Below, piece after piece: positions 1 through 12,276 of a DNA stretch of 64,000 nt. How positions within the stretch are numbered: the first letter of the stretch is position 1; the number at the start of each line of letters is the position of its first letter. Below the pieces are notes generated by a model. The model was not told where the DNA came from, did not search any database, and saw nothing but the letters and a program-made list of their open reading frames with translations. Both the position numbers and the translations under genes were made by a program. The stretch is from Lentinus brumalis (Eukaryota; Basidiomycota; Agaricomycetes; Polyporales; Polyporaceae), in assembly GCA_001792895.1 (NCBI GenBank), contig MARA01000002.1, forward strand, positions 1,674,001 through 1,738,000, in the 5' to 3' direction.

Positions 1-28
1 GCTCACAAAGGAGATCAAAGCTCGTGGT

Positions 29-3000
29 ATGGAGGCTATGCAGGAACTCTCCACGCTGAGAAGGCACGGCACTAGGACGGAAGGCCGGAACCCACAGACC
101 GTCCTCCAGGCCTTCAAGCGGGATATCATGAAGATAGCGCGCAAACGAGAACGGGAGGTCGTCCCCAGGCTTCTAGCCGAGATTCGCGAGTCAGAAAAAG
201 CCCTGCGGAAGATCAAAGCAGACCGCAACCTACCCGAGCAGTCAATCATATCAGAGGCGGCAGAACTAACGAAGCAAATTCGCCAGCTTCGACAGAGAAG
301 GTACAAGCAGCAGCAGCAAAACACAAGAGCCACGCACAGGCTCTTCGGCGACCGCCCGACCAAATACTGGTCGAAGCTCCACCGCGAAGCTGCGCCTAGA
401 GACGTCATCAGTGCTTTCGAGAAGGAAGGTCTACTGGGTGTTGCTGGCGAGAAAACCTACGAGACGGACTCGGTAAAGATGGCGGACATGGCCAGGACCC
501 ATCACATCAATGTCCAACGCGACGACCCCAACGCAAGGACAGCAGACGAAAGAGAGGCGGACATCTCTGCGGCTCTTAACAGCCTGGATGTCAAATTGTA
601 GCCGGACCGAGCAGCGGAGCTGGGAGACGAGATCTCATACGAGGACTGCGTACTATCCTTGAGGCCCGCCAAGAATGGCACGGCCCCAGGCCTCGATGGC
701 ATCCCCTTCGAGCTGTGGAAAGCCCTCCACGCTCGACACACAGAGGACAGTCGATTCCCGGAACGACAGGATTTCGACGTAATAAGCTTACTGACGGCGG
801 CCTTCGAGGACGCGAGGGTACACGGGGTGTGTGCGGCTACCTCTCTTGCGCACGGCTGGATCGCGCCTATATACAAGGAAAAGGGAGAACGATCAAAGGT
901 TGTAAACTATCGGCCTATCACGCTACTAAACACCGACTACAAGCTATTGAGCAAGGCCCTTGCGGTTCGACTCGCAAATGTCGCCCCCAGTCTGATTCAC
1001 CGTGCCCAAGCAGGTTTCGTCCCGGGCAGGAAAATTCATAACCATACCCAACTAGCCCGTATGATGATAAATTGGACGGAGGCCTCCGGAGAAAATGGCG
1101 CGATTGTCGCACTCGACCAGGAGAAAGCGTACGACAAGATAGCGCACGACTATCTCTGGCGAGTGCTCCGTAAATTCGGTGTACCAGAAACCTTCATCGG
1201 TCTAGTCAAATCACTATACGAACACGCGGTCACGGCTATCATGATCAACGGTGTGCTAAGCAAACCGTACAGAATCTTCCGCGGAGTAAGGCAAGGCGAC
1301 CCGCTTTCGTGCCTGCTATTCGACCTTGCAATAGAGCCACTTTCAGCTATGATACGAAAGTCGAACATCGTGGGCTTCACCATTCCGCGCTGCGACGAGG
1401 TCCTCAAAGCAGTCCTTTTCGCCGATGACACCACGGTATACCTATCCGAACGTGACGACTTCGGCACGCTTCAGGAGGTACTCGACATGTGGTGCTCGGC
1501 GGCGAAAGCCAGATTCAATATCAACAAAACGGAAATCATCCCGCTGGGCAACGTAGGGTTCCGCGAAGAAATGGCGACCACTTACCGGAATACAGGGGCC
1601 TGGTTCAACTACCCGCGGGGGTGCACATTGCTCAGGACGGTGAAGCAGTACGCATCCTAGGTGCCTTCCTAGGAAACGAAGTCAGCCAGATAGACGTCTG
1701 GACTCTGGTACTCACCAAGATCGTTGCCATGCGCAAGCCTCTCATGCACGCTATCAATCGCTGGAAGACAGGGCACGCCACGCTGCAAGGGAAGAAACAC
1801 GTCGTCCAGATGATCGTGGGAGGGATGACGCAGTTCTTCACGACAGTCCAGAGAATGCCTGATATTATACTGAAACGTCTGACTAAAATCATACGAGGTT
1901 ACCTATGGGACGACCGACATAACACACCGGTCGGGATGAAGCACGCCTGTCTCCCAGTGTCCATGGGCGGACTAGGCATGCTAGATCTGGAATCTAGAAG
2001 CGAGGCCATAGATATTATGTGGCTCAAAATGTACCTGGATTTCAGTTCGGAGAGACCTATCTGGGCCTTTGTAGCTGATGATCTCTTCGCCATGCATGTC
2101 CCCAAGAATTGCTTGCCGTGCACGGCGTCCCTCCGAGTAAACCCCTTCCTGCAACTCTGGAAGCCAAAGGCGAGAGGCCTCCCGGCCGAGCTGACTGGAA
2201 TGTTGAGCGTCGCCAAGAAGTACGGATTGAGACTAGAAGGACTTGCCTTCTCACAAGACATTATCTCGGCCATGCCGATGTGGAACCACTCGCAGGCGGA
2301 TAGGATTCGACTGAGTCGTCTGTCCATGCCGTCAAAACTGATCACCTGTCTGCAGACCAAACATAAGGCTAGGAGTGTAGGGGACTTCAAGAGGGTTGCC
2401 AACGTGCTAGTCTCCCCGGCGCACCAGCCAAGAGCAACGTGCCGTTGTGAAGGCTGCCGACAAGTCAAACTGAGCACGGCGTGCGAATCCCCGCATCTCT
2501 GCGGCTCCAGAGCACGCGATATGATCAATACGCTGCCCGGAAAATGGAACCCATACGTCAGACATCCTAGCGAGTATGAAAGACAAGGGATGGAGGCACT
2601 GAGAGGCGAGTGCCTCGACAAGTCCCTTATACCTTTTGACCGGGACGTAACCACGCGTGGCGACCTCGGCCATGCTTTCAGAATTTTCACTGGCCCTGAC
2701 CCGGTCGCAAACGAGAGCCTGAACATGGAGCTGGAAGAGGACGGCACATCGATGACCATCGCAACAGACGGCTCGTGCCTGCGCAACGGAGAGAGGGATG
2801 CCCAGGCCGGTGCAGGTATCTTTGTCGCGACAGATCATGTCCTAAACCAAGCAAGACGCCTACCAAGTGACCTTGACCAGTCTAACCAGACTGGTGAAGT
2901 AGTCGCAACTCTCATAGCTTCAACGTCCGCACGCTCCCGCATGAGAGTCACTATAGAGACTGACTCTCAGACGACAATGCCAAATGGACACCCTTACAAG

Positions 3001-4036
3001 GTGGCGGAAAAGACATGAGGACACAGGCTACATCCTTCAGACGAACGCGCCTCTGATACGTGCCACGATTGCCCATCTACGATTGAGGAAGGCGCATACT
3101 CTCTTCAAATGGATTAAAGGCCACAGCGGCCATCTTGGGAACGAGGCAGCCGACGCGCTCGCGGCAGCCGGAGCAAACATGCCCAACGGCCCGCAACTAC
3201 CGCTTGATACCCCACCAGGTCTCGCTCTAACTGGCGCAAAACTACAGTGCATCACTCAGAAGCTAGCATACCGCGCGATCAAAGCCGTTAAAGACAAGCG
3301 ACTAGCTCCAAGGCCGCGCGCGGTAGCGAATATGGACAGAATAACGAGCGGGATCCACGCCGCCTTTGGCGTCCAACTCCACGAGTCGACAATATGGAAC
3401 TCGTTCCGGTCGAAGCACGTCTCAAGACAAGCTTCTCAATACTTCTGGATGGCTGTTCACGACGGGTACATGATCGGATCGCACTGGATGCGGCCCAAGA
3501 TGTCGGATGCCCTGCAGAGGAGAGCGTACTGCGGAGTATGCGGAGAGTGCGAGACCATGACCCATATCATCCTCGAATGCAGGGCGATCGGCCAAGACAC
3601 AATATGGTCACGCTTCAAGGAATTATGGGAACTCACTGGCATGGAATGGAAGCCCCCGACCTGGGGTACGAGCTTCGGCGCGGCATGTGCTGTCTTCAAG
3701 ACAGCCGACGGGTCCAGGAAATGCGCGATTGAGAGCTTGTGGTGCATACTAAGCACGGAAGTGTTACACCTGATCTGGAAGCTTAGATGTGAATGCGTTA
3801 TACAAAACGAAGGGAAGGAATTCACCGAAAGAGAAATCACAAACAGATTCTACATGACTTTAGACACAAGGCTAAACCTGGACAGACGTACAGCTGCCCT
3901 AGCGAAAGGCAGGAAATCGCTGAAACCTCACGAGGTCGAACGAATCTGGCTCCCGATAATAGATAAGAAGGAATCTCTACCTCCGAAGTGGGTTATTGAC
4001 GGCGGGGTTTTAGTGGGTATTAAACGAGGAAGGTAG
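29..4036 (+). pseudogene. broken reverse transcriptase-RNase H polyprotein of the LINE element
   Basis: The segment 29-601 ends with the GDRPTKYWSKL block that precedes RT in many LINEs. The RT core follows in the same frame after one stop codon: NGTAPGLDGIPFELWKAL, YRPITLLNTDYKLLSK, ALDQEKAYDKI, GVRQGDPLSCLLF and the catalytic FADD box at 1418-1429. After the first frame change the connection region runs in another frame to 3018. RNase H opens with ATDGS (D), continues with TGEVVA (E) and ETDSQ (D), and after the second frame change closes with WIKGHSGHLGNEAADALA, so all acidic residues survive. A knuckle CGVC..C..THIILEC follows. Loss of the frame means this copy should not make an active protein. 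Codons are otherwise little decayed, which suggests a fairly recent insertion. Confidence 0.9.
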
Positions 4037-4292
4037 GAAGGCGTGCCGCCAGGTGCGACACGCCTTCCTATCGATCACGTTTGAGTCCCACACACTGTGC
4101 ATAAACGCATTTCCTCGTGGTGTTAAATTATGGCGGTATTTATTGAGGCATGCCCAAGGTCCTTATCCCTTGGACAAGCCGCCTAGCGTGTCTGGTTAAC
4201 GCTCGTTGACCGCGAACTATACGACAAGCCCTATTGGGGATTAATATGGTTCCAGACAATTACGCTCCACCAAAAAAAAGAAAAAAAAAGAA
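4037..4292 (+). repeat. 3' UTR and A-rich tail of the LINE element
   Basis: After the polyprotein stop there are about 235 bases without coding sense, then an interrupted A-run (A8-G-A9-G) at 4272-4292. Such a tail marks the 3' end of a non-LTR element. The target-site duplication cannot be checked because the 5' end is outside the window. Confidence 0.75.
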
Positions 4293-4701
4293 CATACGGC
4301 GAAGCCAATGACCGAAGCTAGAAGACATGGGGGTCTAGCGCTATAGCCCACGCCGTCTAGTCACTGGGACATATGAGCATACGACTTGTCGGATCGTGTG
4401 CTGCCAGTACTATGTAGTGCCTAGGGCCCGGGGAGACAAGGACGTGTGGCGCTCAGAGTCGGGATCGGACCGACGGACCGTGATGCGCAGGTGCGGTGTG
4501 CCAGCCTGAACAGAGGCGGACTTGCCTTCGAATTGTTCGGATCTGTCGTTCGCTTGCCCCATGCATAAAACTGTACCGGCCGACCTCTGTCGTAGAACGT
4601 GTAGCTCTGATACTTGCCTCCATGCCCGAATACTCCACAGTCCACGATAATCCTGACCTGACGAATGCGCCGAAACAAGCCGACCGCGTGGCAGAGGGGG
4701 A
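4293..4701. other. gap between LINE tail and WW-domain gene
   Basis: No convincing coding region. An upstream exon of the following gene could start at the ATG at 4622, but that frame differs from the WW exon and needs a splice near 4784. Several minus-strand frames are open across 4410-4832 but resemble nothing I recognise. Confidence 0.4.
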
Positions 4702-6452
4702 ATGGTCTGTCGTTGCGTCCGTCTGGAGGTCCTGGATTTGGTCTCACTACGACTATTGCGCAGTATCGGAGACGATGACGCGTACGTGACCATATCATCT
4801 CTATCGAAGGCCGCCCCGGAGGATTGGACCATGTATACTCATCCTCGTGGGTCCATGTACTTCCGCCATAAACCTTCCGGTGTCATCGTAGACGAAGACA
4901 TCCGTATCTCAGCAAACGCAGAGAAGGTTGCCGACTTCTGTGCGGAATGCCGTCAGCTGAACCTTCCGGATTACATGGAAGCTCACATGGCGTATGGCGT
5001 GGATGCGTCCGTCCGTCTGTATGTAAACCATAAGCAATGCGTGGCCGGGTACATTCTCGAGAAGTTCCACGGTGGGGCTATCAAGGACCTGTCCGTCGAT
5101 GGCCGTGAGTTGAACTCGTTCTCAATCACGAACCAAGGATGACCGGTACTTCAGTGCTGCGTGCTAGGAGATTATACTGGAGTTTCATTAACCAACACCC
5201 ATCGCATCGCCCTTGTCATCCTCAAGGGTTCATTGATGCCATTGATGCGTTACGGTACTATCATCATGGTACCCTCCTTCTCTCTACTCCACAGGGAACA
5301 TTCAGCTCACAATTCGTTCAGATCATCTCATAGATGGTTCACATAGCATCGCACCCTTTTCAAAAGCTGAATGCGAACAATTACTGGAGATCCTCCAGCG
5401 AGAGAAAGGTACGCATGCTTGTGCGATACCATGACCGCGCTCACATGTGCCGCGTAGAGAATGATTCTACTGCACTACCATCGGTCTCTTCATTGGTGGC
5501 CTGGATACTGAGAGATGTTTGTGGGTGCTTTGTTCTTGCTTGCTAGAGGATATGTGTTATAACCGTGACAATCGCAGACAGCTTCCGCACGGGTCAGCGT
5601 TATGGACAGCTCACTTGGACAGAGCTGCGAGCATACAGGAGGGCTATTTACCAACCAGTGGACTTCACGCCGAAAGAATCCTTAGTCAAGAAGCTGTTTC
5701 TGACTGTAGTCATAAACGGTCCCTTCTTTGCGATACCACAAACATACCTCGCGCATATCAAGAGGGCGAGCGAGTTCCGGGGCCATCTTGCCGGCTTACG
5801 GCAGAACTGGGAGTCGTACACCCAAGGCCTTGTCAGGGAGTACTCTGACTTCATCCTGATTGTGTGTACATTTCGCCGGCCGTCGAGCAAAATCCTGCTG
5901 ACAATTTCTCAGGCAACCGTGTTGCTCTCCTCAACTGTCGGTATGCTGACAATAAACGACGTCGACGACATCGCACGCACTGCCGCCATGCTTGCCGCCT
6001 TCGCTTCTCTTGGTAGTATCACCGTCGGCGTTTTCTTCGTATGGAGACACCAACGCAATACCCACATGCCCTCGTCGGTGAGTTCCATGCAGTCAGATCA
6101 CCCTCTCCTCTCTGACGCATGTGCGCTGTTCGACCCGCAGTTCAGCTACCTGCACAACGCCCGGAATAATCCCTTCGGACTCTCGGGACATGCGATCCTT
6201 CTTAGTCTCCCGCCCGTGCTCCTCGTGTGGTCGATCATCGCATTCACGGCGTCCGTGCTGGCATATGCGCTTCAAGACATATTACGCTGGCCGACGTTGG
6301 TACCGCAGTGGATTGTGCTCACGAGCTTCGTAATCGTGTTGGTGGGAGTGATGATTGGTGTTTACACGTTCTCCACCATTTGGAGCTGGCAGAGTCGAGA
6401 GACCTGGTGGCGGAGGTTGCTATGCTGGCCTACCGAACCTGCGGCGGTTTGA
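4702..6452 (+). CDS. WW-domain protein with C-terminal membrane segments
   Basis: A WW-like domain is visible at 4820-4890 (PEDWTMYTHPRGSMYF... with a second aromatic pair), followed by a conserved region with VNHKQCVAGY. Further exons encode YWSFINQHPSHRP with AIDALRYYH (about 5170-5265), SIAPFSKAECEQLLEIL (about 5345-5407) and LVAWILRDVC (about 5490-5515). The last exon, from about 5565, carries GPFFAIPQTYLAH, EFRGHLAGLRQNWESY, and at least three hydrophobic helices around 5885-6050, 6185-6270 and 6300-6375. This order matches a large family of Agaricomycete WW-domain membrane proteins of unknown function. At least five exons are needed. The start is uncertain: 4702 is the only ATG in the WW frame, but an extra 5' exon from 4622 is possible. 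Location in a membrane is inferred from the helices. Confidence 0.7.
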
Positions 6453-6575
6453 CGTGTTCAGTCAAGCACCTACACAGACTGTCCTCGAGGGGCCACCAGT
6501 CCGCCGTCATGGATGTTCCAAGATGACCTGTGGTCCGAAGCAAGCTACAAATACAACACAACCAAGACACGTAAA

Positions 6576-9500
6576 TCACTCGTCCTCGACGCCCCCATTC
6601 TTCTCCTGTTGATGCTGCTGTGATGGAGGCCGCCCGAGATCGACATCGAGTCGATGTGCAAGTCTCAGGATCTCCGCCTCCATATCGCTGATCCTCGCCC
6701 GCCTGACAACCAGCCGTCAGCAATCTGCACCAAACAGTAGAAGGCGCAGGTACTTACTCTTCCGTCGAACGTTTCCCCAACTCGAACGCTTGCGACAACC
6801 CGAGAGCCTCCCTGCTCTCCACAAGACTCTTCCGCCTCGCAGTCTCCTTCTCCTTCATCTCCTGCAAATGCGGGAGCAATCTGTCGACTTCACGTCGCAG
6901 CTGCACATGGTACCGTCAGCAAGATCTGCAAACCACGTCCGACAGACAATACTCACCAGCTTCGCCCTCGCAGCCAGCGACCGGTCGTCGTACTTGCCCG
7001 CGCCGACAACCTCCTCCCTCATCCTCCGCAGCTCCTCGAACCACTTCGCCTCGTTTTCACTCAGCGCGGGGCTCGCCTTCTTCATCAAGCCCTGCAGCAC
7101 CCTGTCCGACCGCGCGAGGAGCGCCTTCTGCGTCTCCTGCGCCTTCGCGATCCGCGCCTGTGCCTCCTCCTGCCTCGTGGTCGCCAGCGTGCGCACGATC
7201 TCGAGCATCTTCGCGCACGTCTCCCGCTGTCGGCGGAACTCCTGTTCCTGCAACGCTGCACGTGCCTCGGTCGCACGATGCGCGAGTTGCACGTCCTGTA
7301 TTTGGGAGGACAGCTTCTCAACGGTGGTCCCCAGAAAACGCAGGGTTTCGGGAGTAAGGACGATCTCCTTGCCAGAGGCGCTGAGATTGCTTGGGAAGGA
7401 GAGACGGGGATTGCCCGGCAGACCTGAAGGGCGCGCAACGGGTGGTGGGATCGTCCATGGCTCTGCACTCAACAAAGAGACGTAGGCAGGCGGACCGTCG
7501 GGCGGTGCGGGCAGCTTCTTAGGCGAGGACGCCACTTCAAGTTTCGGTTGAGGGGTAGGAGGTGCTGGTAGAGATGCTGATGTGGGTGGAGGCCCGATCG
7601 CCAGAGGTGCCTTCTCAGGAGAAGAGGCTGGTGTCACTGCAGTGAATGACGTTTCGGAGCGGAGGGTCAGAGGGAAAACGGACATGCGCATGGAGGATGT
7701 GAGGATGAAGATGCTGTACGTTAAGTAGACATCATTTGGCACCGCGACACCAATCACTGGCGTTGAGCATCTATAACGAGGACCATGTCAAATCTATTGC
7801 TGCACTGATAAAGCATGCTACGCACTGCTGCTCTACTGAGAAGGTCAATAGGATGGGCTGCACGTCGGTGCTCTTGACAGTCTCCAAGCTGGCTTCCAAT
7901 CCTGAGCTGCTTCCTGCGTCGCTGTCGTTGCTGTCACGCAGGATGGTCGCAAGACTCGTCAACAATGACCTCAGGTTCAAGACGTGGACACCAAAAGCAT
8001 GATAGACGTAGAGCGTATCTTCGTGTATGGGATCTGGTTGGAACACTGGATGATTGCCCTGTACAAGATCGAGCAGAGACTGGCCAGGTCGGTCGCTTGA
8101 TTTTGTGAGGGCTGAGACGATTCCGAGGTCTATGGTCTCGTATACTGCAAGCATGGGCAAGTCATTCGAGGGGTGCTGCAGGCGATCACATTAGCACATG
8201 TACGGAACAGATCATGGTCGCCACACACAAACCTGCTTCAGTTCCCAACGAGCCTCGACCTTCTCCACGTCCAAGTATAGGTCCACCTTGCCGTCCTGGA
8301 ACGCAACCAAGACAAGACCGAGCCTTTCTGTCTCTCCCTCACTTTCCTCAGCAGCGTCATCACCAAAAGACATGTAAACGATGTCCGTGGCATCGCCACC
8401 CTCGCTTCCTTCCAGTAATCGAGGGGCTGGCTGCAGTAGGAACGGTCCCTGGCGAGCGCGTGGATTCTTGATGGTGTTTGGAGGGTGCATCGGCACCAAT
8501 CGTGCAGTGGCTGGCCATGCAGTACCGGGAGGAAGCTGCCTGATCAAAGCGCTGACGTACTTGTGTTGGTAGTCGTACAGAGTGGTGAGGCTGTCTGGAG
8601 ATGAGGGATCGCCGTCATCTGTCGAATGAGAAAGGTACTCTTGTTTGGCGGCGACATAGCACTCGAGCGCATGAATGTATGAAGATGGAACCGAGCTACG
8701 GTATCAAGTTAGCATAACGCCATACCAGCGGATAGGGGACATACGCATTCTTCGGCATATAAGGACAGACGGCGTAAACGTCACCACTCTTCATGAGGGC
8801 GTACACGGTGAGAGGTCCCCAGTCAGCTCTTCCCTTGCCCAGCGCAAAGGAGGCCACCTCTCGCTCGGCGGCATCCTCTGCAAGAAACGAATTGCTCATG
8901 CGTCGCTCAGGGACGAAGGAGAGTGTTTGCTGAGGCTCATCTGCGTCCACCGATATGTCGTACTCGCTAGCGGAGCGTGAATTATATGGAATAAGTCTCG
9001 AAGTCAAGCAGCTTACCGGAGCTTCCCATCAGTAGTCATCACCAACAGCGTAGATCCACCTTGTCCCCATGGGTGCCAGTCGATCTTTGCGACAGGTGCG
9101 GACGACTCTGCCGCGTGGTAGTACTGTCCTACCTGGAATGACCTGCGAGAGTTAGCGTAGAGCGACAGAACCGAGCAATCACTGGACATACTTGCAGTCT
9201 ACGGTGGCCGTAATAAGCTTGTTGTATCCTGTCCGGGGTAACACCACAACCGCCACCTGGAATGCGCCCGCGACCGCAAGGAGCTTCCCATTGGGGTTCA
9301 GTGCGATTTGGTGAATCTCAAACTGGATGTTTGGTGTGTGCAGAATCTAGGCGGACCTGTCAGGTTCAACAGTGGACAAGGAGGACGGAGCGCCACAACA
9401 CATACTTTGTACGACTTCTGAGACGTGCCTCGTGCACCTTTCGAGTCTCCGAGAGACGCAATCCTGATCTCAGACCCAACGGCAACAATGAGGTCTGCAT

Positions 9501-9699
9501 CCTTGATGGCAATGGCCTGTCGCCGTCCGGAAGGAGTGGGCTTGTCGTCGACAGGGTCCAATTGAACAAAGTCCGGAAGCGAGCTCAGCGAGAGATGGAG
9601 AGAAGCCTCCCCCTTCCCAGCAGGACCAGACACGCTTTTGGGAAGCGAAAATACGGGGTGGTTACTCAGTAGCTCGTCCCAGTCCCCTTCAGAGCTCAT
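6576..9699 (-). CDS. NUP82: nucleoporin Nup82/Nup88-like
   Basis: Minus-strand gene with about eight exons. It starts with [15 protein letters not shown] at 9699. The N-terminal half reads like a beta-propeller of Nup88/Nup82: exon pieces [18 protein letters not shown] with [15 protein letters not shown] (about 9350-9200), [21 protein letters not shown] (about 9100-9020, quoted with a gap in mind), and [19 protein letters not shown] (about 8810-8760). The segment at 8160-7800 has [18 protein letters not shown]. The C-terminal half (7750-6576) is Pro-rich and then a long coiled coil ([18 protein letters not shown], then Glu/Arg-rich helices) that ends in a Q-rich tail and TGA at 6576. In yeast and animals this protein anchors the Nup159/Nup214 complex on the cytoplasmic face of the pore and serves mRNA export. 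It shares a 250-base divergent promoter with PRE10. Confidence 0.85.
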
Positions 9700-9949
9700 A
9701 GTGACTGAAGCAGCAGGCAGAGAGATGCAAGAACGAGGAGACACGCGCTGCAGCAAGCGAACGCGACCAGAACGCGGTCATTTGACGCCAGGACGCGAGG
9801 TGGCTGGGAACGGCAGGTTCTTCTCACGCGCACGCGTCGATGGCGAGGGTTGCGCGTCCTGCTATACTTACGCACTCTGCTCCCTTCTCGTACCCCTTGG
9901 TCACTCTCCCTCGCGTCCTGCTCACAGCCGGCTCACCTGCCCTCTCGCC
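9700..9949. promoter_or_regulatory. divergent promoter NUP82 / PRE10
   Basis: This 250-base gap separates two start codons that point apart, so it must hold both promoters and 5' UTRs. A CT-rich run lies just upstream of the PRE10 ATG. A GGTGGCTG octamer at 9799-9806 has the first six bases (GGTGGC) of the yeast proteasome element GGTGGCAAA. The same octamer recurs in the RPN12/PRE3 promoter. No TATA box is obvious. Confidence 0.6.
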
Positions 9950-11020
9950 ATGACCTCTATTGGAACAGGATATGACTTGTCGGCCAGCACCTACTCTCCC
10001 GATGGCCGTATATTCCAGGTGCGGTCCGGGGACGCGTAACGGCACTCTTGAAGGGATCTAATGGTGTTCTGTAGGTGGAGTACGCGAACAAAGCGGTCGA
10101 GAACTCAGGGTACGTTCTACCTATATCTTATTGATTGTGCGCTCATTGCGATGCTGCAGGACTGCCATCGGGCTCCGCGTGAAGGATGGCGTTGTATTGG
10201 CAGTCGAGAAAGTCGTCCATTCTAAGCTTTTAGTGCCAGAAAGCAACAGACGCATACAAACAATCGACAAGCACGTCGGTCTGGTACGTCGCACTGCGTT
10301 GTTAACTCCAACATGTGGCTCAGCGATGTCTGTTTCCTGTAGGCTTCCGCAGGGTATCTCGCAGATGGCAGGAATCTCTCCAACCGCGCACGGGATGAGG
10401 CGTCCGGTTTCCGCGAGAACTACAGGTCTCCTCCTACACTCCAGGTACGCCAGTAGTACGCCCCGTCCGTGAACACCGCTGACCGCGTTGTTTCTCAGTA
10501 TATCGTAGATCGTCTTGGGCTGTACGTGCAAGCATACACTCTCTACTCCTCAGTCCGGCCTTTCGGATGCAGCACCATCCTTGGCGCGGTTGACAAGAAT
10601 GGTCCTGCACTCTATGTGATTGAGCCCAGCGGCGTCGCATATGTGCGTACATCTCGTATAATTGCCTGGACTAGTGACCGACATCTCGTACAGGGCTACC
10701 GTGGCGCAGCAGTAGGGAAGGGCCGCCAACTCGCCAAGACCGAGTTGGAGAAGCTCAAGTTCGACGAGCTGTCGATGCGGGAAGCCGTCATGGAGGCTGC
10801 AAGGATGTACGTGCATTCGCAATATCACCAGTGTCCATCTGCTAAATATTTGCTCGCGCGCAGCATCTACCTTGTGCACGATGACGCGAAAGAGAAGGAC
10901 TTTGAGCTCGAGATGTCCTGGGTAGGTACTGAGACCAACGGCGTCCACCTACCGGTGCCCAAAGACCTCTTCGACGAGGCATCACGAAAGGCGAAGGCAG
11001 CATTGGAGGACTTCGAGTAA
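9950..11020 (+). CDS. PRE10: 20S proteasome alpha subunit (alpha7/PSMA3, Pre10)
   Basis: The N-terminus [20 protein letters not shown] with [15 protein letters not shown] across the first intron is the alpha-subunit signature of alpha7 (yeast Pre10, human PSMA3). Following exons give [94 protein letters not shown] and [15 protein letters not shown], ending TAA at 11018-11020. About seven exons; introns are 50-60 bases. The protein is part of the outer seven-membered ring of the 20S core and has no catalytic residue of its own. The acidic extended C-terminal tail of some orthologues is absent: this one ends shortly after KAALEDFE. Neighbours RPN12 and PRE3 are also proteasome genes. Confidence 0.96.
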
Positions 11021-11176
11021 CTGTGTCATACCTTGCATTGTAATCTATACGGACTCAACGACGCGCTGTAACGACTACATCTCTGGCGATGTATCCAAGG
11101 TAGGCATGGGCTTCCTCGCTGCCTTCAAGTTGCGACGGCCTCGGCATCACAAGGCAAGCTGTCCAATGATGCTAAA

Positions 11177-12276
11177 CTACACAATCTGCTCGAGCTCGCG
11201 TGCGTACTGCAGGTTCGCTGCGATCAGTCTCTCCTTTGGAATCTCCACCTTCTCCTCCGACTTCTTCGCGAAATGTATCTTCTCTGCCCCCAAGTCCACT
11301 TGCCATCCTCGCTGTGTGAGTTCAACGCTGTCAGCAGTGACTCCGGATGAAAAGTGGGATGTTACGTACCTGTTGCGCAAACGTGACGAGATCGCTGGTA
11401 CTCTTGAAGAAGAGAAGGGTGGCGGCGTCCTTCAACGGCAGGCTGTCATATGCTGCCTCCTCGCAGCTCGCAATCTCGTTTCTGAATACGGATGGCGCAG
11501 CGTCAGCGCGTCGTGTACTTGTGCAGGGAACAGTACAACCCACCTGATCGTGCCCATGAGGCTGTCAACGAAGAACTTGTATTCTTCTGTCGGAGCCTCC
11601 TCGCGCGCGTTCCACACCTTGCTGTAGCTTCCCTCCATGAGCCACTGCTCGAGGTTGATTGGATGCGCGATGTATGGGTTTGCAGTGAGGGAGTCGGCGG
11701 GGAGAGGTAGGGATTCAAGGGTGGTGTGGAAGTCGGCAATACGGTTCTGGGTGAGGAGGCGGACGAGGTTCAGGCCACGGAGAGGGAATTCGCGTGGTGA
11801 TGGCGGGAGTACGGAGCTGGGATAGGATTTCGTTAGGAAGGAGGAAGCGAGCCGGGACTCAGTGGCTGAGCATACCTGTAGTCGTTGTAGAACGTGAGGA
11901 GTTGGGAGAAGTAGCGATCGAACGAAGGGATGTCCTTTGTTCGTATGCTCCAGAACGCGCCGACTTCGAGGATATCACCTGCATGCAGAGTGAGACGGGC
12001 TCCGAACGAGGATGCTGCGAGCACTGCGCGTGCCAATGCTACTCACGAGCCACAACGAGATCCTGGGGGTTGGGGTTGCCAAACGGCACTAGCAAACCCG
12101 CCTCCGTGAGGCCAATCTAGACGACACGCAGCTCGTATCAGCAGCATACATAGTGGCTGATCTGAGCGGAGACGTACCTTCAGCCGAGCCAGGAGGACCC
12201 CGGTCTGCTGCAGGTTTCCGGACAGGAACGACTGCTGGAGCTCCTTGTAGAGCTGGCCAAGTTGAGGAGACGCCAT
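11177..12276 (-). CDS. RPN12: 26S proteasome regulatory subunit Rpn12 (PSMD8)
   Basis: The start MASPQLGQLYKELQQSF at 12276 begins the first exon (to about 12175). Later exons give AGDILEVGAFWSIRTKDIP with YFSQLLTFYNDYR (about 11980-11880), NPYIAHPINLEQWLMEGSYS and EEYKFFVDSLMGTIR (about 11680-11545), and the C-terminal exon with QRGWQVDLGAEKIHF, ending IV at 11177. This order matches Rpn12/PSMD8, a CSN8/PSMD8/eIF3K-type lid subunit. Its C-terminus is known in yeast to control joining of lid and base. About five exons. The start is shared with PRE3 through a 202-base divergent promoter, and the 3' end converges on PRE10 with about 156 bases between stop codons. Confidence 0.93.

Larger units (their letters stand above)
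1..4292 (+). mobile_element. non-LTR (LINE-type) retrotransposon, 5'-truncated by the window edge and decayed
   Basis: The stretch encodes the ORF2-type polyprotein of a non-LTR retrotransposon: the linker upstream of the reverse transcriptase (29-601), RT (about 602-1900), a connection region, RNase H (about 2755-3175) and a zinc knuckle (about 3525-3600). It ends in a non-coding tail and an A-rich run at 4272-4292, as expected for target-primed insertion. The endonuclease domain should lie left of position 1 and is not visible. The reading frame is broken three times: an in-frame TAG at 599-601, a frame change at the G-run near 1617-1621, and another near 2976-2984. RNase H plus a C-terminal knuckle fits the Tad/I-like group of fungal LINEs, but the clade is an inference. 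Confidence 0.9.

Noticed and set aside
4410..4832. Overlapping minus-strand open frames opposite the WW gene
   Set aside because: No motif, and they are antisense to a supported exon; treated as shadows.
6790..7485. 231-codon plus-strand frame over NUP82
   Set aside because: Mirror of the NUP82 coiled-coil exon, Ser/Cys-rich and without motif.
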